A DNA stretch of 64,000 nucleotides from an uncultured Bacteroidales bacterium (GTDB lineage: Bacteria > Bacteroidota > Bacteroidia > Bacteroidales > Paludibacteraceae), in the NCBI GenBank assembly GCA_900542355.1, contig UQNE01000006.1:52952-116951 (forward strand), read 5' to 3'. Position 1 is the first letter of the stretch. Every line of letters begins with the position of its first letter. Under the pieces are notes generated by a model. It saw nothing but the letters and a program-made list of their open reading frames with translations, did not search any database and was not told where the DNA came from. Positions 16,870-25,410 of this stretch are shown in pieces. The position numbers were made by a program, and so were the translations under genes.

Positions 16870-18492
16870 TTATGGTATCATTATCTTGCGTGCTTGGTTT
16901 CCATTGAGCAGGATATAGATACCTGCGGGGAGGTTGCCTTTCTGCTGCGTGAACTCTTGCCCCATAATCGAGAAGACGCGTGTGCCTTCATCTTGCAGAG
17001 AGAAGTCCGCCATCGGCTGATGGATAGCGGTATCATCCGCCTTGCAAACAGAGGTAAGTGCCGCATTCTCTATCTCCCAATAGTTGGCATTGCTGCCATC
17101 GGGGGCCGTGTAGCGGAAAGCAAAGCGGAAGTTCGATTGGAGGAACTCGGCAGGAATAGAGAGCGAGCAATCGATATAACTCTTGACTGCATAATCAGGG
17201 ATAGCGATTTGCGTCCACCGGGTTTCATCGGGCTTATCACCATCGCTGTAAGAGGTTGTGTACCAAAGAGTTTGATAATCGGCATACTTACCGTTGGAGT
17301 TATCATAGAAGATGTTGTGGCTGAACGAGAGTGTGGCTCTCTCGGCACCGGCGAGGTTGAAGGCGGGAGAAATCAGCCAATTATCCATCTCACCGTTTTT
17401 GCCATAGCCATTGATTTTAGCGCCATACCTGCTATCGGACAGCCAATCGGCACTACCCTTCATATTAGCAGCGGTAAAATCACCAAAACCTGCTTTGAAA
17501 TCTTGGGTGAAAGTGATGTTGCAGTCGCCCGGTTCCGGGTCGGGGTCAGGAGTTACAGAGCCGTTTCCGAGGTTGAGGGCTACGAGATATGGGTCGTGGT
17601 CGGAGTACTTAGATGCACTGCTCCAACTCTGACTTGTATTGACATGATAAACGCCGGCACCTGTAATCTGAGTAGCCATAGAAGCGTTGGCAAAGACATG
17701 GTCGATAAGTTGTTGCTTCCCACTATATATATAGGAGTAGGCAGACGAGGAGAAGCGGAGCAACTGCTCGGTATAATCGGCATTGAGCAGGTACTGCAAC
17801 GGGTCTTCCGAGATGGTGCAGTTGAGGTCGCCGACGATAAGGATGTCGGGGTCGATAGTGATTCTGCTCAGTCCGCTGACCAAGTCGGAGGCGTTGTTCA
17901 TACGCATCTGCTCACCGTTGTCGTCGCCCGACTTGGCTTTGAAATGGTTAACCGACAGGACAAAACGCTCGCCAGACAGGAGTTCCTCCCACGCTTGATA
18001 ACGCATTGTGTTGCGATAGTAGGAGCGAGAAGTGGTGGCAGTGTTGGTTCCGTATGGTTTGACCTTATCGAGGCGATACACAAAACCGGACTTAATTTGC
18101 TCAGAATCATTATTCTTTGTGCAGTTGTCTTTGACATACGCATAGATGACCTTGCCCGCAGCGTTGTTCATGGCTATGGTGAGATACGACAGCACCGAGT
18201 CGCCATTGTTCTCCAACTCGTTGAAAGCATAGATATCTGCATCCATATAGCGCAACGAATTGACCATCCGTTTGGTGCGGTCCTCCAAGCCGAAGACAGT
18301 GCTGTAGGAAGAGCGACCATTGTCTAAATCGACAACGAAATAGTTGTATGCATTCTGCCCGCAGACGACGATACGCCCATTGCCCACATCGGGCAAAGCG
18401 GCTTGCAGGTCTTGCGTTTCTGCCCAAGCAGCAGAGATAGGAAGCACCAAACAAAGGCACAGTGCTAAGCGTTGAAAGAAAGATTTTGTCAT
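16870..18492 (-). CDS. secreted endonuclease/exonuclease/phosphatase-family nuclease with type IX sorting tail
   Basis: 540 residues with a signal peptide (MTKSFFQRLALCLCLVLPISAAWA). Residues about 30-330 form a DNase I-like domain with the expected motifs: NELEN near 92 (catalytic Glu), VNHFKAK near 190, GDLNC near 231 and SDHDP near 309. A choice-of-anchor J-type jelly roll (about 340-490) follows a proline/aspartate linker (PDPDPEPGD). The last 50 residues (FSIMGQEF, GIYIL, ARKIMIP) match a type A type IX secretion sorting domain. The protein is therefore probably a surface or released nuclease, used to feed on or degrade extracellular DNA. It starts 59 nt after the dihydrolipoyl dehydrogenase gene. 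Confidence 0.85.
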   Translation of the reverse strand: MTKSFFQRLALCLCLVLPISAAWAETQDLQAALPDVGNGRIVVCGQNAYNYFVVDLDNGRSSYSTVFGLEDRTKRMVNSLRYMDADIYAFNELENNGDSVLSYLTIAMNNAAGKVIYAYVKDNCTKNNDSEQIKSGFVYRLDKVKPYGTNTATTSRSYYRNTMRYQAWEELLSGERFVLSVNHFKAKSGDDNGEQMRMNNASDLVSGLSRITIDPDILIVGDLNCTISEDPLQYLLNADYTEQLLRFSSSAYSYIYSGKQQLIDHVFANASMATQITGAGVYHVNTSQSWSSASKYSDHDPYLVALNLGNGSVTPDPDPEPGDCNITFTQDFKAGFGDFTAANMKGSADWLSDSRYGAKINGYGKNGEMDNWLISPAFNLAGAERATLSFSHNIFYDNSNGKYADYQTLWYTTSYSDGDKPDETRWTQIAIPDYAVKSYIDCSLSIPAEFLQSNFRFAFRYTAPDGSNANYWEIENAALTSVCKADDTAIHQPMADFSLQDEGTRVFSIMGQEFTQQKGNLPAGIYILLNGNQARKIMIP

Positions 18493-18551
18493 ACTAATTT
18501 ATGTTGGCTATGCTTGCAGCAAAAGAATGCAAACAACTGATTATTTGTAGA

Positions 18552-19925
18552 TTATAAAACTTCTTTGAGTATCTCGCTGACCGTGGGGTGCGGGAATACC
18601 ACCTGTTGCATCTCGCTGACCGTATAGCCCATACGCACGGCAAATGAGGCTGCGGAAATGAACTCTGACGAAGGATTGCCTATCAGATGTACACCCAAAA
18701 TAGTTTGGTTGCGCTTATCGACAATCATCTTGCAAAGCCCGGTCTCGCCCTCGTTCTCAGCCACGAAACGCCCGGAATAGGTCATCGGCAGTTTATGCAC
18801 CTCAAACATATCTTGTACATATTCAGCCGATTTGCCCTCCATATCTTGGTAGAATTGACTTACATCATGCTCCGTCATTCCCACAGAGGCAATCTCCGGA
18901 TTGGTGTAGACAACCGACGGAATGGCGTTGTAGGCAATACGCTGGAGCGGAATCTGCTTGAGCATACGCCCTACAGCCACTTCGGCTTGGCGACTTGCGA
19001 CATGGGCGAGCATAATCTTGCCCGTAACATCGCCTGCCGCATAGACATTCGAGAGGTTGGTCTTCATAAAATCGTCCACTACGATACCGCCACGATGCAA
19101 CTCAAGGTCGTTGAGTGTTTCCAAACCTTGCAGATTAGCCCGACGACCGACCGAAACCAATACACGCTCTGCCTCGTACTCACCATTGGTAGTAAGCACA
19201 CGATTGCCTTGCAGTTCAAGCACCTTGGTATCGGTAAGTATCTGAATACCTGACTTTTTGTACTTCTCAAGGAGGATAGCAACCACTTCTTGGTCGAGGT
19301 TGGGAAGGATAGTGGGCATAGCCTCGATGATAGTAACCGGTACTCCAAGTTCGTGATAGAGAGTAGCAAACTCCATACCGATAACGCCACCGCCCACGAT
19401 AACAATAGACTTGGGCAGAGCAGTAGCCGCCAAAGCATCGGTAGAATCCCACACAACGGGGTTGTCTTTCAAGCCCGGAATGGGAGGAACAAAATTAGTT
19501 GAACCTGTACAAATCAGCAAGTTGTCTGCCTCGTAGGTCTCTTCGCCACACGAGATAACCACTTTATCATCGGTGCGAGAAAGAACGACCGCAGCCCCAT
19601 TGACGACCCGACAATGCTCATTGTTGAGGCGTTGTTTGATACCCGCAACCAACTTGCGCGCCACCTTGGTCTTGCGCTGAGCCATCTTGGTATAATCGAA
19701 GGACACATTCTCTGCTTGCACGCCATACTTAGCGGCATTCTGCGCATTGTAGTACTGCTTGGCACCATAGAGCAGTGTCTTGGTAGGGATACAGCCTACA
19801 TTGAGGCATGTACCGCCAAGTGCATTCTGCTCAAAGAGAATCACATCTTTGCCTGCCTTTGAGGCTTTCTCGGCTGCGGTGTAACCGGCAGGGCCACCAC
19901 CGATGATTGCTAAAAAGTAGTTCAT
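18552..19925 (-). CDS. lpdA: dihydrolipoyl dehydrogenase
   Basis: 457 residues, the usual length of this FAD flavoenzyme, which reoxidises the lipoyl groups of 2-oxoacid dehydrogenases or the glycine cleavage system. FAD-binding GGGPAGYTAA is at 9-18 and the redox-active disulfide is Cys40/Cys45 in GGTCLNVGCIPTK. The NAD-binding loop IVGGGVIGMEFA lies near 175, the second FAD motif VYAAGDVTG near 295, and the active-site His in FPHPTVSE near the end. No other subunit of a dehydrogenase complex is nearby. The nuclease gene follows 59 nt downstream. Confidence 0.95.
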   Translation of the reverse strand: MNYFLAIIGGGPAGYTAAEKASKAGKDVILFEQNALGGTCLNVGCIPTKTLLYGAKQYYNAQNAAKYGVQAENVSFDYTKMAQRKTKVARKLVAGIKQRLNNEHCRVVNGAAVVLSRTDDKVVISCGEETYEADNLLICTGSTNFVPPIPGLKDNPVVWDSTDALAATALPKSIVIVGGGVIGMEFATLYHELGVPVTIIEAMPTILPNLDQEVVAILLEKYKKSGIQILTDTKVLELQGNRVLTTNGEYEAERVLVSVGRRANLQGLETLNDLELHRGGIVVDDFMKTNLSNVYAAGDVTGKIMLAHVASRQAEVAVGRMLKQIPLQRIAYNAIPSVVYTNPEIASVGMTEHDVSQFYQDMEGKSAEYVQDMFEVHKLPMTYSGRFVAENEGETGLCKMIVDKRNQTILGVHLIGNPSSEFISAASFAVRMGYTVSEMQQVVFPHPTVSEILKEVL

Positions 19926-20042
19926 AGTATTTTTTGTTTTCCATTAAATACTTTGGTTTCTCCCATATTCTCCATTAATTTCCATTAAAAAGCCATTAAA
20001 ACATAGTGGCACATTCCTCCGTTAATTGCGATTAATTGACCA

Positions 20043-20078
20043 TTAATTAGGTATTCTAAATGGTCTAGGATTTCTAGG
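20043..20078 (-). repeat. 9-nt tandem array, family YCTAGAAYA (locus I)
   Basis: On the minus strand four units in exact 9-nt register: CCTAGAAAT, CCTAGACCA, TTTAGAATA, CCTAATTAA. It lies between the MFS gene stop and the lpdA start. Confidence 0.7.
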
Positions 20079-20089
20079 GGAAATTATAC

Positions 20090-20129
20090 ATTATGCATTA
20101 TGCATTATTCATTATGCACTCTATTATGC
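20090..20129 (+). repeat. 7-nt tandem array, family ATTATGC
   Basis: ATTATGC, ATTATGC, ATTATTC, ATTATGC in register, then a 5-nt interruption and another ATTATGC. It ends 10 nt from the MFS stop codon. Confidence 0.75.
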
Positions 20130-20139
20130 ATTCCATTCG

Positions 20140-21333
20140 TTAGTCGTGGAGTTTGTTACGGGTGTAGTAGGCGCGGACATAGGTGAAGTAGAATATCACA
20201 CCGGCGGCATACAACCCTACTCCCGTCCAGAAGGCAGCACTATATCCGCAATGCTCCGCCACAACTCCACCAATCAACATACCTACTCCCATACCTAAAT
20301 CCCAAGATGTAAGCAAGGTCGAGTTGGCGGTACCACGCTGGCTATGCGGTGCCATATTGATGAAAATCATCTGGAAAGCCGGCCATAAATGACCATTTCC
20401 CAAGCCGATAACAAGCGGTGCAAGATAGTAGCCCACTACATTCGGCACAGCAGCAAAAATAATAAAACCGCTGATAGACACCAAGATACCCAACGAGGCG
20501 TTGCGCAAAATCAGTCCTTTTCGCAAGGAGCGACTGCCCGTGAGGCGCGAGACAATCAGACCAATGGCGAAAAGCGTAAAGAACATACCCGTTCCGCTAG
20601 TGATACCCATCACTTCACGCCCATAGATAGCCACATAGGTGGTAACGACACTGTATGCAAAAGCAAGCGCAAAAACAACCAAGAAGGGTGCCCAACCTTT
20701 GAGCATCAAGAAACGATCCAACGAGATAGGCTGTTTATCAATCTCGAGGATACGATCACGCACATGTATCGTGCTGACAACCACTATTCCCAACAACGAG
20801 CAACCGAGGGCAAGCCAAAACAACATCTCGTAACTATGGAAACGCACGAAAAGGAACATCGCAATACCCGGACTGATAGCCGTAGCGATATTGTTGCTAA
20901 GTCCGTAATAACCAATGCCTTCCGCCCGACGCGACGGGGGCAGGACATCGATGGCAACCGTAGAGAGGGAGACGCCCGTTGCGCCAAACGGGGCACCATG
21001 CAACATACGAAACATGGCAAAAGCGGTAAGACTACCCGCTACCAAATAACCGCCAAAGAAAGCAGCAGTAAGGAAATAGAAAATGAGCAACATCATCTTG
21101 CGCGGAAAACTATCCACGAAGAAACCGCTGAAAGGACGAATAAGGAGTGCCGCCACGGCATAACCGGACAAGACTAAGCCAATCACCTGTTTATCAGCAC
21201 CATAAGTATCGGTGAGATACAACGGCAACAATGGTGTAAGGAGCATAAAGGCAAAGTACATCAAGAAATTGCCCGTCCATACTTTGATGTAATTGCTATT
21301 CCATAGTTTCTCTTTTGGTTCGGTAGTTTCCAT
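20140..21333 (-). CDS. MFS transporter
   Basis: 397 residues with twelve predicted membrane helices, of the DHA1-like drug or metabolite exporter type. Motif A-like GYAVAALLIRPFSGFFVDSF (given as the loop near 55-75) lies between helices 2 and 3 and is followed by PRKMM. The helix 4-5 region ATGVSLSTVAIDVLPPSRR and AEGIGYYGLSNNIA is typical of Bacteroidota MFS proteins. The first residues (METTEPKEKLWNSNYIK) are cytosolic. It is on the same strand as lpdA, 214 nt away across repeat-rich DNA. The substrate is unknown. Confidence 0.85.
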   Translation of the reverse strand: METTEPKEKLWNSNYIKVWTGNFLMYFAFMLLTPLLPLYLTDTYGADKQVIGLVLSGYAVAALLIRPFSGFFVDSFPRKMMLLIFYFLTAAFFGGYLVAGSLTAFAMFRMLHGAPFGATGVSLSTVAIDVLPPSRRAEGIGYYGLSNNIATAISPGIAMFLFVRFHSYEMLFWLALGCSLLGIVVVSTIHVRDRILEIDKQPISLDRFLMLKGWAPFLVVFALAFAYSVVTTYVAIYGREVMGITSGTGMFFTLFAIGLIVSRLTGSRSLRKGLILRNASLGILVSISGFIIFAAVPNVVGYYLAPLVIGLGNGHLWPAFQMIFINMAPHSQRGTANSTLLTSWDLGMGVGMLIGGVVAEHCGYSAAFWTGVGLYAAGVIFYFTYVRAYYTRNKLHD

Positions 21334-21382
21334 AAGATTATGTCTTTTCCTATATTATTTTTAGAACATTCGCACCGCCTTA

Positions 21383-21437
21383 GGTCTCGACAAGAACTTG
21401 ACAGAATCTCGGCAAGGTCTAGGTAGGGTCTCGGCAA
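21383..21437 (+). repeat. 11-nt tandem array, family GGTCTCGACAA (locus B)
   Basis: Five units fill exactly 55 nt: GGTCTCGACAA, GAACTTGACAG, AATCTCGGCAA, GGTCTAGGTAG, GGTCTCGGCAA. It occupies much of the 135-nt spacer between two minus-strand genes. Confidence 0.85.
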
Positions 21438-21468
21438 AGGCGATACCTAGTCTATCAGATTTTATCGA

Positions 21469-21948
21469 CTATTCAATGCTGTCTCTCATTGTGGAGAGTG
21501 CTATTCTGACAGCCAATTTGACGAGTTCGACGCAAGGGCGTTTTTTGTAGTAGTCATCGGTTCGCTCGGCAGGCATCGGCGACTGCGGTTTGGGCGCAAT
21601 ACCGAGCAACTCGGCACATACGATGCTGCCATTCTCGGCTTTGAATCGCGCGGCAAGGTCTTGCACCAAGGCATAATTGTTCATCTTTCCTGTTTTGTCG
21701 CCTGCAATGGCACTCCCATTGTGCAAGCCCGCCAACATAAACATCCCGCACGCTGCTCCGCAGGTCATCCGCATACGCCCCATTCCGCCTCCGAACGAAG
21801 CCGACAGGCGAAGCGCAAGCGACTCATTATCAACGCCATACACATCAGCACAAGAGGCAAAGACCGCCTGCGCACAATTAAAGCCTTGCTCAAACAACTC
21901 TTGAGCGCGTGCTGCGCGTTGCTCAATTTCTTGGTCAGACAAATGCAT
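21469..21948 (-). CDS. C_GCAxxG_C_C family (putative redox-active) protein
   Basis: 159 residues with the family signature: Cys25 and Cys33 in FNCAQAVFASC, the glycine-rich SFGGGMGRM, and Cys63/Cys67 in CGAACG. Members are small cytosolic proteins thought to bind a metal or act in redox reactions; none of the cysteines is lost here. It is a single gene with its own promoter (22003-22033), arranged back to back with the lysophospholipid acyltransferase promoter. Function remains inferred from the family. Confidence 0.85.
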   Translation of the reverse strand: MHLSDQEIEQRAARAQELFEQGFNCAQAVFASCADVYGVDNESLALRLSASFGGGMGRMRMTCGAACGMFMLAGLHNGSAIAGDKTGKMNNYALVQDLAARFKAENGSIVCAELLGIAPKPQSPMPAERTDDYYKKRPCVELVKLAVRIALSTMRDSIE

Positions 21949-22002
21949 TATTTGATTGATTGTTAGGTCTTCCCAAATCGAGAAGACAATGTTTTAAGTG
22001 TG

Positions 22003-22033
22003 CAAAGATACAGCAAAATTCCGAAACTTGCAA
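22003..22033 (-). promoter_or_regulatory. Bacteroidota-type promoter for the C_GCAxxG_C_C gene
   Basis: On the minus strand TTG (22033-22031), 20 nt, TATCTTTG (22010-22003). It faces away from the plus-strand promoter 7 nt further right. Confidence 0.8.
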
Positions 22034-22040
22034 ACAAAAT

Positions 22041-22071
22041 TTGCCCAAACGAAAAATAAGCAGTACTTTTG
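22041..22071 (+). promoter_or_regulatory. Bacteroidota-type promoter for the acyltransferase gene
   Basis: TTG (22041-22043), exactly 20 nt, TACTTTTG (22064-22071), 26 nt before the ATG at 22098. Confidence 0.8.
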
Positions 22072-22097
22072 TGGAAGAAAACAATCAAAAAACGAAG

Positions 22098-22745
22098 ATG
22101 AATCGCTATACCTTTGCTCATATTGCGCGTCGCTTGCTGCACCTACACTACAATGTTCGATTGACCGGGATGGAGAGTATGTTCGATGGCAAAACGCATT
22201 TGGTATTGCCCAATCACACCGCCTACATAGACCCTATTCTGCTCTTTGCGGAATGTGGCGATTTGCCTCTATGCCCGATGTCGGACGAGCGATTTTTCCG
22301 CAATCCGTTGTTTCGACACATATTGCAAATGGCAGACGCAGTGGCGGTGCCCGACTTGGAAAAAACAACCCACCGCGCGGAGGAAGCATCGATAGCGAGC
22401 AGTTTGAGCCGAGTGACCATCGACTCGTTGGCGGCGGGAAAAGAGATGGTTTTCTACCCTTCCGGGCATGTAAAGACCGTGGATAGAGAGGTTATCGGCA
22501 ACAGGCGTATGGCATACGAGGTTTGCAAGGAACTACCTGAGAATGTGGAGATTATCATGGTGCGTATGCGCGGATTGGAGCAAAGCCTTTGGAGCAAACT
22601 GCACCCAAAACGCCTCTGTCTGCGGCGTAAGGTGCATATCCATTTTGAACCGATGACGAAACAACTATGCGAATGGGCAGCCACGCTTGGCAGACGAGAT
22701 TTTAACCAAAAATTGGAGGAGTGGTACAACCAAGAAATGTTGTAA
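22098..22745 (+). CDS. lysophospholipid acyltransferase family protein (PlsC-like)
   Basis: 215 residues from the ATG at 22098, chosen because the promoter ends at 22071, which excludes the longer upstream frame. The catalytic NHxxxxD motif is NHTAYID at about 39-45. A second block, VFYPSGHVK near 115, corresponds to the glycerol-phosphate-binding EGTR region in altered form. The family adds a fatty acyl chain to lysophosphatidic acid or related acceptors at the inner membrane. The altered second motif suggests an acceptor other than lysophosphatidic acid, so I do not name it plsC. mnmA follows after 87 nt with its own promoter. Confidence 0.85.
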   Translation: MNRYTFAHIARRLLHLHYNVRLTGMESMFDGKTHLVLPNHTAYIDPILLFAECGDLPLCPMSDERFFRNPLFRHILQMADAVAVPDLEKTTHRAEEASIASSLSRVTIDSLAAGKEMVFYPSGHVKTVDREVIGNRRMAYEVCKELPENVEIIMVRMRGLEQSLWSKLHPKRLCLRRKVHIHFEPMTKQLCEWAATLGRRDFNQKLEEWYNQEML

Positions 22746-22781
22746 TTTTCCGCTTTTGAGCCGCTAAACAAGAAGGGGCTA

Positions 22782-22812
22782 TTGTGCGGATAAGAAAAAA
22801 TTAGTATCTTTG
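22782..22812 (+). promoter_or_regulatory. Bacteroidota-type promoter for mnmA
   Basis: TTG (22782-22784), 20 nt, TATCTTTG (22805-22812), 20 nt before the mnmA ATG. The leader is therefore very short. Confidence 0.85.
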
Positions 22813-22832
22813 TATCGTTTTTCTTGACATCT

Positions 22833-23906
22833 ATGGCAAAACGAGTATTGATGGCAATGTCGGGCGGAATCGACTCCACCGTATCGGCTATGCTCCTATT
22901 GGAGCGGGGCTATGAATTGGTGGGCGTAACTTTCCGCACCTTCGATTCTATTAAGGAGTCGTGCCTTGTGCGTGAAAAAGGTTGCTGCTCGGTAGAGAGC
23001 ATAATGGAAGCCAAGCATACGGCACAAACGCTTGGTTTTGAGCACCATATATTGGATTTTCGCGAGACTTTTAAGGAGCATGTCATCCGCAATTTTGTAG
23101 ACGAATACACCCATGGGCGCACACCTAATCCGTGTGTGCTTTGCAACTCGCACATCAAATGGGGCGAGATGCTCAAAGCAGCCGATGAGTACGGCTGCGA
23201 CCTGATTGCCACGGGACACTATGCCCGAATAGCAGAGCATAGAGGGCATTGGTACTTGCGCACGGCAGTAGATACCCACAAGGACCAGACCTATTTTCTA
23301 TGGATGCTCACCGAGGAGAACCTCAAACGCACCATCTTCCCATTGGGCGAACTGACCAAGCCGGAAGTGAGGCAGATTGCCTTTGACCACGGTTTTGAGA
23401 AACTGAGCAAAAAGGCTGAAAGTCAGGAGATTTGCTTTGTGCCGAACAACGACTACCGCACCTTCTTGGCAGAACAAGGTGTACATATAGAGAAAGGCAA
23501 ATACCTGTCGGCAGACGGGCAAGTAGTAGGCGAACACGAAGGTTTTTGTAACTACACTATAGGTCAGCGTAAAGGGCTTGGTATAGCCCTTGGCACGCCA
23601 CAGTTTGTACAGAAAATCAACGCTGAGACCAACGAAGTAACCCTCGGCACACACGACGCACTCTATTCGACGCATGTAGAAGCCACCAATACACGCATTC
23701 GCGATATCGATTGGCTGCGCGAATCCCCCGATGTAGAAGCGCGTATTCGCTACAAATCGCCCACTACACCTGCTCGTATATGGATAGGCGACAAGGGGCG
23801 TATTGCACTCGATTTTGAGCAATCAGTCTGGGGTGTTACACCCGGACAATCGTTGGTCATCTACAAAGACGGACTGGTGGTCGCGGGAGGGCTTATCAGC
23901 AATTGA
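22833..23906 (+). CDS. mnmA: tRNA-specific 2-thiouridylase MnmA
   Basis: 357 residues from the ATG at 22833; a TTG nine bases upstream is too close to the predicted transcription start. The enzyme adds sulfur to U34 of Lys, Glu and Gln tRNAs using ATP and a sulfur relay. The PP-loop is SGGIDS at 10-15. The catalytic cysteines are Cys101 in NPCVLC and Cys201 in QEICFV, as in E. coli MnmA (102 and 199). An extra cluster SCLVREKGCCS near 43-53 is seen in a Bacteroidota form of the enzyme. The C-terminal beta domains are complete. Confidence 0.95.
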   Translation: MAKRVLMAMSGGIDSTVSAMLLLERGYELVGVTFRTFDSIKESCLVREKGCCSVESIMEAKHTAQTLGFEHHILDFRETFKEHVIRNFVDEYTHGRTPNPCVLCNSHIKWGEMLKAADEYGCDLIATGHYARIAEHRGHWYLRTAVDTHKDQTYFLWMLTEENLKRTIFPLGELTKPEVRQIAFDHGFEKLSKKAESQEICFVPNNDYRTFLAEQGVHIEKGKYLSADGQVVGEHEGFCNYTIGQRKGLGIALGTPQFVQKINAETNEVTLGTHDALYSTHVEATNTRIRDIDWLRESPDVEARIRYKSPTTPARIWIGDKGRIALDFEQSVWGVTPGQSLVIYKDGLVVAGGLISN

Positions 23907-23919
23907 GAATTATACTGCA

Positions 23920-24037
23920 ATGAAAAAACTACACTGCTCCACAAACGGAAGAGACACGCTTGGACATTGATATTCGGTGCGATTTAATTATCAATTTGGG
24001 TTCTGCTATTGAAGGTAATCAAGAAGAAATAGACTAA
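23920..24037 (+). pseudogene. frameshifted short peptide gene (Bacteroidota MKxxYxxP-type peptide)
   Basis: An ATG at 23920 is followed by a run of six A (23923-23928). As written the frame ends after 16 codons. If one A is removed, a 38-residue peptide results that starts MKNYTAPQTEETRLDID and ends EGNQEEID at the TAA at 24035-24037. This start and the acidic, Gly-containing tail resemble the short MKKxYxxPxTE peptides common in Bacteroidota genomes, whose role is unknown. The extra A may be a real mutation, a phase-variable tract or a sequencing error. It follows mnmA by 13 nt and precedes a terminator. Confidence 0.5.
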
Positions 24038-24064
24038 TTGTTTTCCCACTCAAATCTCTCTACA

Positions 24065-24103
24065 AAAAATCCCTTTCCGCACTATATTGTGTAAGGGATT
24101 TTA
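24065..24103 (+). terminator. bidirectional rho-independent terminator
   Basis: AAAATCCCTT and AAGGGATTTT form a 10-bp stem with A- and T-runs at its ends. It can serve mnmA and the short peptide on the plus strand and the MFS gene on the minus strand. Confidence 0.75.
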
Positions 24104-24131
24104 TTGATATATTTATCTGATATTCTGCCTA

Positions 24132-25304
24132 TTACGCGCGAAAGCGTTTGGATAGGCAGAAACACCAATAGAACAATGCACAGAGCGCAATCGCACCGCC
24201 TACATAGCCAATATAGGCAATCGACCAATGGGTACATATCTGCCCGCCAACCAGTGTTCCCGTAGCGATACCAAGGTTGAAAATACCCGACGAGATAGAC
24301 ATCGCCACCGGGGTGGCATCGGCATCGGTATGGTTGATAATCTCATTTTGGAAAGAGACATTGTATGCCGTGGCAGACATTCCCCACGCCGCGCAAAGGA
24401 AAATAATCCATACTCTGGCGTGCGCTACGGGCGACAAGAGCAACTGACATACGCAGATACCGCCTATCGCAAAGGCAATAAAGCGAATCGGGTTGCGACT
24501 GTAGAACTTAGAAAACAAGATACTTCCGATGATACCTGCCACACCAAAAAGCATCAGCGTGTTGGTTACCCAATTAGCAGACAAATGCGCTACTTGCAAC
24601 AGGAACGGCTCGATGTAACTATAGCCGACATAGTAGGCAGTGGAGAACAAAAGCGTAAGAATATAGATACCTATCAGAATGGGTTTCTTGAGCAGTGATG
24701 GTAATTGGCGTACCGAGAAACCGCCATGCGAAGGCACTTGCGGCAGCGTAAAAAAGAGATAAACGAGTGTTGCGAATGAGAAAACAGCGATACTCATAAA
24801 TGTCATTCGCCAGCCTACTTGCAGACCAATCATACGCCCGATAGGCAGACCGAGAATCATCGCCACCGATGTGCCCGTAACAATCATACTGAGTGCCAAA
24901 GGGCGTTTAGAATCGGGTACAAGACTTACCGCCAAAGGCGAGACAATCGACCAAAAGATAGCATGCGTACACGCCACACCAATACGCGAAAACATCAGCA
25001 TATAGTAGGTTTGCGAAAGCGAGGACAGCACTTGGAAAAGTACAAATGCCGCCACTACCCAAAGCAAGAGTTTGCGCAGATTGATCTTAGAAACCGCTAA
25101 CATCAATGGCAAAGAAAGCAACATCACCATCCAGGCATATACCGAGATAAGCATGCCCGCATGTGCCTCGGTGGTATGAAAATCGGCAGCAATGTCGGTG
25201 AGCAGAGCAATCGGAATGAACTCCGAAGTGTTGAATACGAAAGTGGCACAAGTAAGCCCGATGAGGGGCAGCCAGTTGCGCCATGTCATCTGATTATTCT
25301 CCAT
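24132..25304 (-). CDS. MFS transporter, SotB/YdhP/AraJ-like exporter
   Basis: 390 residues from the ATG at 25304, which lies just after the predicted promoter (25360-25390). Twelve membrane helices are visible. The first helix block (LIGLTCATFVFNTSEFIPIAL) has the TSEF motif of the sugar-efflux and drug-export DHA1 group that includes SotB, YdhP and AraJ. Helix 4-5 shows ALSMIVTGTSVAMILGLPIG. These carriers export sugars, purines or drugs using the proton gradient. It stands alone, back to back with the small lipoprotein gene. The substrate is unknown. Confidence 0.85.
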   Translation of the reverse strand: MENNQMTWRNWLPLIGLTCATFVFNTSEFIPIALLTDIAADFHTTEAHAGMLISVYAWMVMLLSLPLMLAVSKINLRKLLLWVVAAFVLFQVLSSLSQTYYMLMFSRIGVACTHAIFWSIVSPLAVSLVPDSKRPLALSMIVTGTSVAMILGLPIGRMIGLQVGWRMTFMSIAVFSFATLVYLFFTLPQVPSHGGFSVRQLPSLLKKPILIGIYILTLLFSTAYYVGYSYIEPFLLQVAHLSANWVTNTLMLFGVAGIIGSILFSKFYSRNPIRFIAFAIGGICVCQLLLSPVAHARVWIIFLCAAWGMSATAYNVSFQNEIINHTDADATPVAMSISSGIFNLGIATGTLVGGQICTHWSIAYIGYVGGAIALCALFYWCFCLSKRFRA

Positions 25305-25359
25305 AGAATAACACTTTTTACTAATACCTTTATTGACTAATACCTTCAAAAAACGGGCG

Positions 25360-25390
25360 CAAAATTACTGCTTTTCGGCGAAATATGCAA
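25360..25390 (-). promoter_or_regulatory. Bacteroidota-type promoter for the SotB-like MFS gene
   Basis: On the minus strand TTG (25390-25388), 20 nt, TAATTTTG (25367-25360). Confidence 0.75.
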
Positions 25391-25410
25391 AGAGAAAACG
25401 CATTTTTTAT

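Noticed and set aside
16828..18327. Open frame of 499 codons antisense to the nuclease gene
   Set aside because: The sense frame has all nuclease motifs, a signal peptide and a sorting tail; the antisense frame has none.
21383..21437. Possible attachment site or end of a mobile element
   Set aside because: No integrase or transposase nearby and no target duplication; the unit is tandem and recurs at five loci.
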